DNA of 17,440 nucleotides from BOG-933 sp037147415 (GCA_037147415.1 JBAWVF010000070.1:1-17440), one strand, 5' to 3'; counted from the stretch's first letter, positions 7,772-14,365 are shown. Numbers and translations are program-made. Notes: generated by a model not told the origin, from the sequence alone.

Positions 7772-7819
7772 ATGATTGCCTTGGCCTTCCATCTCGTCGC
7801 CCAAGGGCGACTTACCTGA
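7772..7819 (+). CDS. possible 15-residue leader peptide of leuA
   Basis: An ATG sits almost exactly where P1 transcription would start and opens a 15-codon frame, MIALAFHLVAQGRLT, ending in TGA at 7817-7819. Three of 15 codons are leucine and two more are isoleucine or valine. No Shine-Dalgarno is present, so it would be leaderless. The reading frame spans a perfect inverted repeat and stops directly before a second hairpin, an arrangement reminiscent of translation-coupled attenuation. Leucine density is modest and there is no T-run terminator, so this remains speculative. Confidence 0.2.
   Translation: MIALAFHLVAQGRLT
7796..7811 (+). promoter_or_regulatory. perfect inverted repeat in the leuA leader
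   Basis: GTCGCCCAAGGGCGAC is perfectly self-complementary across 7-base arms with AA in the centre. It could be an RNA hairpin (six pairs and a four-base loop) or a dimeric repressor site just downstream of P1. Confidence 0.5.
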
Positions 7820-7840
7820 CCGGTCTCTTATAGAGTCCGG
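7820..7840 (+). promoter_or_regulatory. hairpin after the possible leader peptide
   Basis: CCGGTCTCT (7820-7828) pairs with AGAGTCCGG (7832-7840) with one T-T mismatch and a three-base loop. It begins at the base after the stop codon of the 15-residue frame. No T-run follows. Confidence 0.45.
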
Positions 7841-7915
7841 TTACAGGGCTGCATGGCGCCCGGCGAGCTCGTGATTTTCCTCCGGGACAGGTCTACCAGC
7901 CGTGAGCAATCATAC

Positions 7916-7921
7916 TATAAT
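7916..7921 (+). promoter_or_regulatory. candidate -10 box P2 for leuA
   Basis: A perfect TATAAT lies about 135 bases upstream of leuA. No good -35 hexamer is found 16-18 bases upstream, so activity would need an activator or is weak. Transcription would begin around 7928. Confidence 0.35.
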
Positions 7922-7934
7922 CCGATTTCTGATC

Positions 7935-7946
7935 GCGCGTACGCGC
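7935..7946. promoter_or_regulatory. 12-bp perfect palindrome just downstream of P2
   Basis: GCGCGTACGCGC is fully self-complementary and lies near the predicted P2 start, a position suited to an operator. Further small hairpins follow: TGGCC-TGAC-GGCCA (7969-7982), CTTGCGCAAG (7985-7994), and an arm pair at 8016-8023/8031-8037 (7 bp with one bulged T) just upstream of the ribosome site. Confidence 0.4.
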
Positions 7947-8040
7947 CATATGCCGCGCCTTAGTCGCTTGGCCTGACGGCCATTCTTGCGCAAGCCGGTT
8001 TATTCATCATCAGACCGTTCGCCCCGTAGCGGCGACGGGA

Positions 8041-8047
8041 GCGGGAG
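8041..8047 (+). promoter_or_regulatory. leuA Shine-Dalgarno
   Basis: GCGGGAG lies eight bases before ATG at 8056 and supports that start over the ATG at 8065. The hairpin at 8016-8037 ends only three bases upstream and could influence access. Confidence 0.6.
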
Positions 8048-8055
8048 TATTTCCC

Positions 8056-9726
8056 ATGAGTGTCATGCCTTTTCACCGTTACCAATCCTATCCGGCGGTA
8101 CAGTTGTCCGATCGTACCTGGCCCGACCGTATTTTGGACAAGGCTCCGGCCTGGTGCAGTGTTGATTTGCGAGATGGCAACCAAGCACTGATCGAGCCGA
8201 TGGATTCGGCAACCAAGCGCCGGATGTTCGAAGCATTGGTTCAAATCGGCTTCAAAGAAATTGAGGTCGGTTTCCCGGCTGCCTCGCAAACGGATTTTGA
8301 TTTCGTGCGCATGTTGATTGAAGATGGCTTGATTCCTGCCGACGTTACCATTCAAGTCTTAACCCAGTCGCGCGAGCATTTAGTGCGTCGGACCTTTGAA
8401 GCTTTACAAGGGGTCCGGCAGGCGGTGGTGCATCTCTATAACTCAACTTCGACCTTGCAGCGCCGCGTGGTCTTCGGGTTGGACAAGGCCGGCGTGACCG
8501 CGATTGCCGTCGAAGGGGCGCGGTTGATCAAACAGATTGCCGATGAAACTCCCGGCAGTCACTTTGTCTTTGAGTATTCTCCGGAGAGCTTTACCGGAAC
8601 CGAATTGGACTATGCGGTCGAGGTCTGTGACGCGGTGATGACGGCGTGGCAGCCGACTCCCGAGCGTCGGGTGATTCTGAATCTGCCGGCGACGGTCGAG
8701 ATGTCGATGCCGAATGTCTATGCTGACAGCATTGAGTGGTTCTGCCGCCATTTGCCGCACCGTGATCGTGCCATTATCAGCGTTCATCCCCATAATGACC
8801 GCGGTTGTGCGGTGGCTGCGGCGGAAATGGCGGTGCTGGCCGGAGCGGACCGGGTTGAGGGCACGCTGTTCGGCAACGGGGAGCGCACCGGCAATGTCGA
8901 TATCGTGACTTTGGCGCTGAATTTGATGACCGGGGGCGTTGATCCGCACCTGGACTTAACCGATATCAACGCCGTGATTCGAATGTCGGAGGAATGCACC
9001 CGCTTGCCGGTGCATCCGCGGCATCCTTATGCCGGCGAGTTGGTGTTCACCGCTTTTTCGGGCTCGCACCAGGATGCAATTAAAAAGGGTATGGCGGCGC
9101 TGGCCCGAGCGAACAGCGACGCTTGGGAAGTGCCTTATCTGCCGGTTGATCCGGCCGATCTGGGGCGCAGCTATCAGGCGGTGATCCGGATCAACAGCCA
9201 ATCAGGCAAGGGCGGCATTTCCTATATTCTGGAGCGTGACCAAGGCTTGTCTCTGCCGCGCGGTTTGCAAATTGAATTCAGCGGTGTAATTCAGAAAGTA
9301 ACCGATACCACCGGCAAAGAGGTCAGTGCCGATGATTTGTGGTCTCATTTTGAACGTGAGTATCTGAGTTCAACCGGACCGTTGGAATTTATCGATCACA
9401 CAACGGTTCCTTGCCTGAATCCGGCCGGCGGCCGGGCTTTGACCGCACGTATCAGGATTAATGGCGAGGAACGCACGATCGAAGGTGTCGGTAACGGCCC
9501 GATCGATGCGTTTGTCGATGCTTTGGCAAAGAATTGTGGAATAGTCGTGGCCGTTAACGACTATCACGAGCACTCAATCAGCGGCGGCTCGAAGGCTTCG
9601 GCGGCGGCCTATGTTTCGCTTCAGGAACCGGGGCGAGCATCCCGGTATGGCGCCGCAATTCACCATAATATTGTTACGGCTTCTTTACGTGCTGTCGTAA
9701 GTGCGGTCAACCGGATGAAGAATTAG
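8056..9726 (+). CDS. leuA: 2-isopropylmalate synthase LeuA
   Basis: LeuA condenses acetyl-CoA with 2-ketoisovalerate to give 2-isopropylmalate, the committed step of leucine synthesis. The 556-residue protein has an N-terminal TIM barrel with the HMGL-like signature DLRDGNQALIEPMD (37-50), the metal-binding H244 and H246 in SVHPHNDRG, and the GNGERTGN loop (273-280). A linker region and a C-terminal regulatory domain (about 430-556), where leucine feedback inhibition acts in this family, follow. The sequence style (YPAVQLSDRTWPD near the N-terminus, DLRDGNQALIEP) matches the longer LeuA form found in actinobacteria and many proteobacteria. It is divergent from hisH with a long structured leader and ends 29 bp from a convergent gene. 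Confidence 0.97.
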   Translation: MSVMPFHRYQSYPAVQLSDRTWPDRILDKAPAWCSVDLRDGNQALIEPMDSATKRRMFEALVQIGFKEIEVGFPAASQTDFDFVRMLIEDGLIPADVTIQVLTQSREHLVRRTFEALQGVRQAVVHLYNSTSTLQRRVVFGLDKAGVTAIAVEGARLIKQIADETPGSHFVFEYSPESFTGTELDYAVEVCDAVMTAWQPTPERRVILNLPATVEMSMPNVYADSIEWFCRHLPHRDRAIISVHPHNDRGCAVAAAEMAVLAGADRVEGTLFGNGERTGNVDIVTLALNLMTGGVDPHLDLTDINAVIRMSEECTRLPVHPRHPYAGELVFTAFSGSHQDAIKKGMAALARANSDAWEVPYLPVDPADLGRSYQAVIRINSQSGKGGISYILERDQGLSLPRGLQIEFSGVIQKVTDTTGKEVSADDLWSHFEREYLSSTGPLEFIDHTTVPCLNPAGGRALTARIRINGEERTIEGVGNGPIDAFVDALAKNCGIVVAVNDYHEHSISGGSKASAAAYVSLQEPGRASRYGAAIHHNIVTASLRAVVSAVNRMKN

Positions 9727-9755
9727 TTTCCGAGGCTAATAATGTAACGGATGGC

Positions 9756-10010
9756 TCAGGGCGGCGGTATCGTCTCCTTGAGCTTTTCTGTCTTTTCGGT
9801 TCGCTCGATGTCAAGGGCGACCAACACCACGATCAGCAGCCACACCGCAAAGATATAGACGAATAAAAGCGGCAAGCCGAACAGACTGGCTGAACTACCG
9901 AAGACACGCAGAATCGGCGGGCTGATGGCGACTAAGCCAAACAAAAACAGCGCAATCAATCGATCATTGCGGTGTTGTCCAGTCGGTGCTTCCGGAACAA
10001 GGGGGATCAT
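9756..10010 (-). CDS. small two-helix inner-membrane protein (DUF3311-like)
   Basis: An 84-residue protein with two predicted membrane helices (about 18-35 and 46-67), a short basic N-terminus and a charged C-terminal tail (DIERTEKTEKLKET). The GLPLLFVYIFAVWLL stretch resembles small proteins encoded beside sodium:solute symporters or symporter-kinase hybrids, so DUF3311-like is offered as a resemblance, not a confirmed family. Its ATG overlaps the stop of the receiver gene (10007-10010, ATGA), so the two are translationally coupled. No symporter or kinase is in the window. Function is unknown; an accessory subunit of a membrane transporter or sensor is plausible. Confidence 0.8.
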   Translation of the reverse strand: MIPLVPEAPTGQHRNDRLIALFLFGLVAISPPILRVFGSSASLFGLPLLFVYIFAVWLLIVVLVALDIERTEKTEKLKETIPPP

Positions 10011-10387
10011 GAATTTTTCGCTACTTCCAGATGCTTGCGAACGGTACTGACCAGATCACGGGTAGAAAACGGCTTGGTGATATAGTCGGTCGCTCCCAAC
10101 GCCATCCCCTTTTCACGCTCTACATCACGGCTTTTAGCGGTTAGCATGATGATAGGGAGATCTTTATAAGCAGGATTGGCCCGAATAGTTTGGCAGACGT
10201 CGAAACCGTCGCGCTTAGGCATCATGGCGTCCAGCAAAATAAGGCTGGGCGTTGATTCTTCCAAGGCAAGAATCGCTTCTTCGCCATCATGTGCCACCCG
10301 TACAACAAAACCAGCCTTTTGTAACAACACCTGAAGCGAAAGTAAGATACTCGGTTCGTCATCAGCAACCAATATGGTTGGCTTCAT
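10007..10387 (-). CDS. single-domain CheY-like response regulator
   Basis: This 126-residue protein is a receiver domain with no output domain. The acidic pocket D9/D10, the phospho-acceptor D53 (in LILLDAMMPKRDG), T83 (IIMLTAK) and K105 (DYITKPF) are all present, so it should be phosphorylated normally. The ATG is preceded by a strong GGAGG (complement of 10398-10402) ten bases upstream. It is the first gene of a two-gene unit with the small membrane protein. Such stand-alone receivers act in phosphorelays or by protein contact; the partner kinase is not adjacent. Its long leader carries three direct repeats. Confidence 0.93.
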   Translation of the reverse strand: MKPTILVADDEPSILLSLQVLLQKAGFVVRVAHDGEEAILALEESTPSLILLDAMMPKRDGFDVCQTIRANPAYKDLPIIMLTAKSRDVEREKGMALGATDYITKPFSTRDLVSTVRKHLEVAKNS

Positions 10388-10430
10388 GGTCTGTATTCCT
10401 CCGTTAATTTTATCGGGCTCGGTACACGAC

Positions 10431-10474
10431 CGACCACTTTATTGGCGATCACTTATTTTGGGCGACCACTTATT
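10431..10474 (-). repeat. three direct repeats in the response-regulator leader
   Basis: Related 13-base words occur at 10431-10443 (CGACCACTTTATT), 10445-10457 (GCGATCACTTATT) and 10462-10474 (GCGACCACTTATT). On the transcript strand they read roughly AATAAGTGRTCGC three times, ending about 45 bases before the start codon. They lie downstream of the predicted promoter, so they could be repressor sites or RNA-level binding sites. Confidence 0.7.
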
Positions 10475-10555
10475 TCTGGCCCCGGCTTTTATAGTCCCAG
10501 TCGAGGCCGCGACAGATCACGGATACACAAAACGTCATTGTTCACTGTAAATCTC

Positions 10556-10564
10556 ATTATAACA
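10556..10564 (-). promoter_or_regulatory. extended -10 promoter of the response-regulator gene
   Basis: The minus strand reads TGTTATAAT, a perfect -10 hexamer with the TGn extension, which can compensate for the absence of a good -35. Transcription would start near 10549, giving a leader of about 160 bases. Confidence 0.45.
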
Positions 10565-10657
10565 TTTAGCAACCCCATAGAATAATGGCAATGGCTTATC
10601 ACGACTTTGTTCGCTCCGGGCCGTCAAACCGAACTTTGGGATGACCGTGCCGGAAAG

Positions 10658-10688
10658 CCGGTGAGGGGGCTGTCCCCCCACCGGTTTT
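10658..10688 (-). terminator. strong hairpin terminator after the SPOR gene
   Basis: CCGGTG-A-GGGGG and CCCCC-CACCGG form an 11-bp GC-rich stem with one bulged A and a CTGT loop. TTTT follows on the plus strand; on the minus strand AAAA precedes and CTTTCC follows. It lies about 10 bases beyond the stop of the minus-strand SPOR gene, so it most likely ends that transcript and may act in both directions. Confidence 0.75.
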
Positions 10689-10698
10689 CGACGCGATC

Positions 10699-12510
10699 TT
10701 AGCGGGATAATTTAATCTGTGGCCGTAGCCCGACCTTGGCTCGAACCTGTTCAAGCAGGCCCTCCGCATCTGTCTGTGCAGTCAGATGGCCAACCCTTAC
10801 CACGTGCCAAACTTGTCCATTACTGTCGGTCCATTCCTTCTGATAAGCATCGAATCCCTCATGGATCAGCCTCTGAAGCATGACATTGGCGTTATCTTGT
10901 ATTTGAAAGCTGCCAACCTGAACCGTAAGGAAGCGTTGTCCGGCTTGCTTAGGAGTCTCAATCGATCCTGGTAGAGTGCTTGGCACAACGACCGGAGATG
11001 GCGGTTTAAGTGCGGCAACCGTTGGTGGAGGCGCAGGCAGGAGCGAAGCGACGGCAATCGGCGGCGGTGGCGGTGTGATGATTCGTGCCGGCTCTCGTGC
11101 CGACGGCGGCGGCGGAGGTTCCACCACAACGACCGGTTTAGGCGCCGGGGGTGGCGGCGGCGGAGGGGGCTCCACCACAACGACCGGTTTAGGCGTCGGG
11201 GGTGGCGGCGGGGGCGGAGGTGGAGGGGGCGCCACCATAGCGACCGGCTTGGGTGGCGGCGGGGGCGGTGGTGGAGGGGGCTCCACCATAGCGACCGGCT
11301 TGGGTGGCGGCGGGGGCGGTGGTGGAGGGGGCTCCACCATAGCGACCGGCTTGGGTGGCGGCGGGGGCGGTGGTGGTGGTTCCGCTGCCGGCGGTGGCAC
11401 GGGGATGGGCGCTGCAACAGGTCTCGGTGGCGCAACCAAAGCGGGTGGCGGCTCTGCAACCGGAGGCGGGGGCAGCAGATTGGCAACTACTGTGCGGTGC
11501 GGTGGTTCGGGCTTTTGCTCAGGTAGCGGTTCCGGGATCGAAGGTATAATTACCGGAGTGCTTTCGGCCATTCGTGGCGGTAGCAGCGGAACCACAACAC
11601 GGTTTTGATCTGAAGTTAACGGCGCAGAATCACCAAACGGGTTGACAAGGGCAATTGCCAAACCAAATGTTGCAGCACCACCCAATACCAGGGCTATTTT
11701 CCAGATTTGCCCGCGCTCCGACTGTTCCTCATCATCTTCATCCCCTGCGGCAGCTTCGCCATCCTCGTGACCGGTATTTGCTCCGCGTGGCCTTATATCA
11801 TGCATTGAGCGCAGAATATCGGCTATTACTGCGCTCTCTCCCGGCGAAACCTCTAGCGTATCAGGCCCGCTTTCGAAATTCGGCCCGGCCTTTATCGGCA
11901 GTATCCGGTTGTCTTTAACAGGATCGGGCAGGGGGGGATAATCGGATTCATCGACGATGTCGTCATCATCATTGATGATTTTGTCGTCGTCGGTTGAAGT
12001 GGTCAAGGTAAGAGCATCATTTGATCGAGGGCGGTCATTGATCGTCTCAAGCCCTTCCTCGATATCTCCTTCCTCTATGATATCTTCATCATCTTGCAGG
12101 GGGGCCAAATCATCGGAGATATCGCTTTCCGACTCGTCGGGGATTTCCGCGCGCAAGGTGTAAAGTAATCGCCGGAACTCATTATCACTATCATCCGGGT
12201 GCGCTGCCCGCTCGAATTCGCTATCCCTATCGATCGCGGAAGGAAGCGGCTCACGACGGGTAGGGGGCGGGGACGCTGCGGGCAAATATGTGGAGTCCGA
12301 GTCGAATCCCGAGTCCGGTTCCGATTCCCGCTCGTCTTCATCCCGGTAGGGAATAGATTCACGCAGGGTTTTCATTAGACGAACGATAGCTGCCTGCTCG
12401 TCTTCGCCCGTGTCCGAAGCGGAAGATGCGTGGGCCGTATCATTGTCGTCGGGCACGCCGGAGGCTGATGAGCCGGGCCGGGGCTTTTCGTTTTTATCTC
12501 TGCTTGTCAC
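10699..12510 (-). CDS. SPOR-domain envelope protein with acidic cytoplasmic region and proline-rich linker
   Basis: A 603-residue bitopic membrane protein. Residues 1-269 are very acidic and likely cytoplasmic. One membrane helix spans about 270-290 (IWKIALVLGGAATFGLAIALV). A long periplasmic proline-rich linker (about 308-515) contains near-identical EP(n)KPVAMV repeats. A C-terminal SPOR domain (about 527-603, FLTVQVGSFQIQDNANVMLQRL onward) should bind glycan strands lacking stem peptides, so septal localisation is expected. The layout is FtsN-like, but I cannot say it is FtsN. The N-terminal part has a degenerate motif repeated at about 46-54, 115-124 and 232-241. The start is GTG; no better upstream start exists before an in-frame stop at 12559-12561. 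The gene follows tatA by about 107 bp and ends at a strong terminator. Confidence 0.9.
   Translation of the reverse strand: MTSRDKNEKPRPGSSASGVPDDNDTAHASSASDTGEDEQAAIVRLMKTLRESIPYRDEDERESEPDSGFDSDSTYLPAASPPPTRREPLPSAIDRDSEFERAAHPDDSDNEFRRLLYTLRAEIPDESESDISDDLAPLQDDEDIIEEGDIEEGLETINDRPRSNDALTLTTSTDDDKIINDDDDIVDESDYPPLPDPVKDNRILPIKAGPNFESGPDTLEVSPGESAVIADILRSMHDIRPRGANTGHEDGEAAAGDEDDEEQSERGQIWKIALVLGGAATFGLAIALVNPFGDSAPLTSDQNRVVVPLLPPRMAESTPVIIPSIPEPLPEQKPEPPHRTVVANLLPPPPVAEPPPALVAPPRPVAAPIPVPPPAAEPPPPPPPPPKPVAMVEPPPPPPPPPPKPVAMVEPPPPPPPPPPKPVAMVAPPPPPPPPPPPTPKPVVVVEPPPPPPPPAPKPVVVVEPPPPPSAREPARIITPPPPPIAVASLLPAPPPTVAALKPPSPVVVPSTLPGSIETPKQAGQRFLTVQVGSFQIQDNANVMLQRLIHEGFDAYQKEWTDSNGQVWHVVRVGHLTAQTDAEGLLEQVRAKVGLRPQIKLSR
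11130..11385. repeat. 51-bp minisatellite within the SPOR gene
   Basis: The core CGACCGG recurs at 11130, 11181, 11241, 11292 and 11343, giving spacings of 51, 60, 51 and 51 bp. Each unit encodes about 17 residues, a run of 8-12 prolines followed by KPVAMV or KPVVVV. The three units nearest 11240-11385 are almost identical in DNA, which suggests recent expansion. All spacings are multiples of three, so the frame is kept. Confidence 0.92.
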
Positions 12511-12617
12511 GGGGACGGGCGGGGCACGCCGGTTAGAGGAAAGATGATTAAAGGCACCTTAATGTCTAATGAAAACCGGGCCGATGATCACTCCTAAAGT
12601 GAGCGCGCCCCACAGGA
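12511..12617 (-). other. tatA-SPOR spacer with inverted repeats
   Basis: GATGATC (12583-12589) and GATCATC (12616-12622) are perfect complements flanking a small hairpin, TCACT-CCTAA-AGTGA (12588-12602). It lies directly beyond the tatA stop. There is no T-run, so a terminator is uncertain; it may be a processing or attenuation site before the SPOR gene. Confidence 0.35.
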
Positions 12618-12887
12618 TCATCCGACATGTGGCGGCGCAGCACCTACCGGTCGAGTGTCCACGGTCTGTCCCGGGGCATTAACGGTTTGATGCGGCGGAG
12701 CGACGGCCGGCGTCGGCACCGAAGCGGGCGGTGTGCCCATGGAGTCGCTTTCGTCCTTTAGCCCGGCACGAAAGGCCTTGATTCCTTTGGCGACATCACT
12801 CATGACGCTCGGCAGCTTTCCGGCCCCGAACAGAATCATGACAACGGCAAGCACCACTAACCAGTGGAAAATGCTGAAAGACCCCAT
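12618..12887 (-). CDS. tatA: Sec-independent translocase subunit TatA
   Basis: TatA oligomers form the pore of the twin-arginine pathway, which exports folded proteins. The sequence MGSFSIFHWLVVLAVVMILF followed by GAGKLPSVMSDVAKGIKAFRAGLKD gives the usual short N-terminal helix, the FGAGKLP hinge and the amphipathic helix; a proline/alanine-rich soluble tail completes 89 residues. An in-frame TTG at 12908 would add seven residues, but GGAGG (complement of 12899-12903) lies 11 bases before the ATG at 12887, and the family starts at MGSFSI, so I chose the ATG. tatB and tatC are not adjacent; it is instead followed by the SPOR gene. Confidence 0.94.
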   Translation of the reverse strand: MGSFSIFHWLVVLAVVMILFGAGKLPSVMSDVAKGIKAFRAGLKDESDSMGTPPASVPTPAVAPPHQTVNAPGQTVDTRPVGAAPPHVG

Positions 12888-13078
12888 CGTGGTAACAACC
12901 TCCGACAACGAACGGCTCTGCGACTGTGAAGTCGCGATGATGGCATGAGAATACCTCGTTCTCGGCGCCGACGGTGGGAATTTTTCGAGGTATTTTAACT
13001 GATGGTGTTGGACGGAAGCGTTTTGATATGAATAGCATTCACAATCGCATTCCCTCCCCGAAGCAAGGACCGTCCATT
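12888..13078. promoter_or_regulatory. tatA-metY divergent control region
   Basis: Two inverted repeats are present. GCGAC-TGTGAA-GTCGC (12920-12935) could be an operator for either gene. AATACCTCG (12950-12958) and CGAGGTATT (12986-12994) form a perfect 9-bp stem, extendable by a G-T and an A-T pair, around a 27-base loop that itself holds the palindrome TCGGCGCCGA (12962-12971). I looked for a SAM-II-type riboswitch, common before such genes in alphaproteobacteria, and did not see its conserved core. Confidence 0.5.
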
Positions 13079-14365
13079 ATGCCCGGACCCTGGAAGCATC
13101 CCGAAACAATTGCTCTGCATGTCGGTCATCGGCGCGACTCAGCAACCAATGCCGTTGCCGTGCCGATTTATCAAACAACCTCCTATTTGTTCGACAGTGC
13201 CGAGCATGCCAGTCGGTTGTTCGCGCTTCAGGAATTGGGCAATATTTATACCCGAATCATGAATCCGACCACGGCGGTTCTGGAAGAGCGGTTGGCCGCG
13301 TTGGAAGGCGGCGTTGCGGCGCTGGCGGTGGCGTCGGGGCAGGCCGCAGCGTTCATGGCAATTCAAAATATCACCCATGCCGGCGACAACATTGTCAGTT
13401 CGACCGACCTTTATGGCGGCACCTGGAACCTGTTTGCTAATACTTTCAAGACGCTGGGTATTGAGGTTCGTTTCGTCGATCCGGGCGATCCCGAAGCGTT
13501 TGTGCGCGCCTCCGATGATCGGACCCGCGCTTGGTTTGCCGAGACCCTGCCCAATCCCAAGCTTCAGGTGTTTCCAATCGGTGAGGTTGCGGCGCTTGGT
13601 CGTAAGATCGGGATTCCCCTGATTGTCGATAACACCGCAGCTCCTATTTTATGCCGCCCGTTTGACCATGGCGCTGCGGTGATTGTGCACTCGACCACAA
13701 AATTCATCGGCGGTCACGGAACTTCGCTGGGTGGTGTTATCATTGATGGCGGTAATTTCGATTGGGCAGCCTATCCCGATCGTTTCCCGATGCTGAATCA
13801 ACCAGATCCAAGTTATCATGGTGCGGTTTGGACTGAGGCGGTAAAGCCTCTCGGCCCGATTGCCTATATTTTGAAGGCACGGGTAACCTTACTTCGTGAT
13901 ATCGGCAGCGCTCTCAGCCCGTTCAATGCGTTCCAGATTATTCAGGGCTTGGAAACGCTGGCGCTGCGGATTCGCGCCCATTCGGCGAATGCGTTGGCGG
14001 TTGCAAACTACCTCGCAAAACATCCTAAGATTACTAAGATTATTCATCCCTCGCAACAAAGCGGAGAAAGTCGACGTCGTGCCGATGCTTATCTGAGCGG
14101 CGGCTACGGTGGCTTGCTAGGTTTTGAGTTGGCCGGAGGGGTTGAGGCGGGCAAGCGCTTTATCGATTCGCTACAGCTTTTTTATCATGTTGCGAATATC
14201 GGCGATTCTCGCAGTCTCGCTATCCATCCGGCTTCAACCACGCATTCCCAATTGTCGGCTGAAGATCGACTAAAAACCGGCGTAACCGATGGCTACGTCC
14301 GGCTTTCAGTCGGCATCGAACATATCGACGATATCCTGGCCGATTTAGAACAGGCTCTGGCCTGA
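13079..14365 (+). CDS. metY: O-acetylhomoserine sulfhydrylase MetY
   Basis: A PLP-dependent Cys/Met metabolism enzyme that makes homocysteine from O-acetylhomoserine and sulfide. Features are VPIYQTTSYLF near the N-terminus, the NIYTRIMNPTT substrate loop, the SGQAAAF cofactor loop, VDNTAA, and the PLP lysine K208 in VHSTTKFIGGHGTSLGG. The 428-residue length and the long insert (PDPSYHGAVWTEAVKPLGP) fit MetY (O-acetyl type) better than the shorter MetZ (O-succinyl type); specificity is inferred. The frame is open from GTG 12974, but I chose ATG 13079 because AAGGA (13065-13069) lies nine bases upstream and family N-termini align there. ATG 13028 is a weaker alternative. It is divergent from tatA and ends 25 bp from secA. 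Confidence 0.92.
   Translation: MPGPWKHPETIALHVGHRRDSATNAVAVPIYQTTSYLFDSAEHASRLFALQELGNIYTRIMNPTTAVLEERLAALEGGVAALAVASGQAAAFMAIQNITHAGDNIVSSTDLYGGTWNLFANTFKTLGIEVRFVDPGDPEAFVRASDDRTRAWFAETLPNPKLQVFPIGEVAALGRKIGIPLIVDNTAAPILCRPFDHGAAVIVHSTTKFIGGHGTSLGGVIIDGGNFDWAAYPDRFPMLNQPDPSYHGAVWTEAVKPLGPIAYILKARVTLLRDIGSALSPFNAFQIIQGLETLALRIRAHSANALAVANYLAKHPKITKIIHPSQQSGESRRRADAYLSGGYGGLLGFELAGGVEAGKRFIDSLQLFYHVANIGDSRSLAIHPASTTHSQLSAEDRLKTGVTDGYVRLSVGIEHIDDILADLEQALA

Larger units (their letters stand above)
7562..8055. other. divergent intergenic region between hisH and leuA
   Basis: These 494 bp contain no convincing gene of normal size. Short plus-strand open frames at 7527-7775 and 7595-7819 lack ribosome sites and recognisable protein features. 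The right half has two candidate leuA promoters and a series of hairpins described separately. I could not identify a convincing minus-strand promoter for hisH, although it must start here or further up. Confidence 0.7.
10388..10698 (-). other. intergenic region between SPOR gene and response regulator
   Basis: These 311 bp hold no gene that I can support. Read on the minus strand they contain, in order, a terminator for the SPOR gene, an extended -10 promoter, three short direct repeats and the Shine-Dalgarno of the response-regulator gene. Confidence 0.7.

Noticed and set aside
7527..7819. Plus-strand open frames of 74-82 codons between hisH and leuA
   Set aside because: No Shine-Dalgarno and no family resemblance; one begins inside hisH antisense. 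Only the short 15-codon tail is kept as a speculative leader peptide.
10866..11486. Minus-strand arginine/histidine-rich open frame
   Set aside because: It is an out-of-frame reading of the same proline repeat inside the SPOR gene.
10976..11608. Long plus-strand open frame encoding a glycine-rich protein
   Set aside because: It is the complement of the proline codons of the SPOR gene; the composition follows from the repeat, and no ribosome site or domain supports it.
12618..12908. TTG start for tatA at 12908
   Set aside because: The GGAGG overlaps this codon region and serves the downstream ATG at 12887, where family members begin.
12888..13078. SAM-II riboswitch upstream of metY
   Set aside because: The conserved pseudoknot core of SAM-II is not recognisable; only unrelated inverted repeats are seen.
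12974..13078. GTG start adding 35 residues to MetY
   Set aside because: That GTG lies in the loop of an inverted repeat without a ribosome site, while ATG 13079 has AAGGA at proper spacing and matches the family N-terminus.
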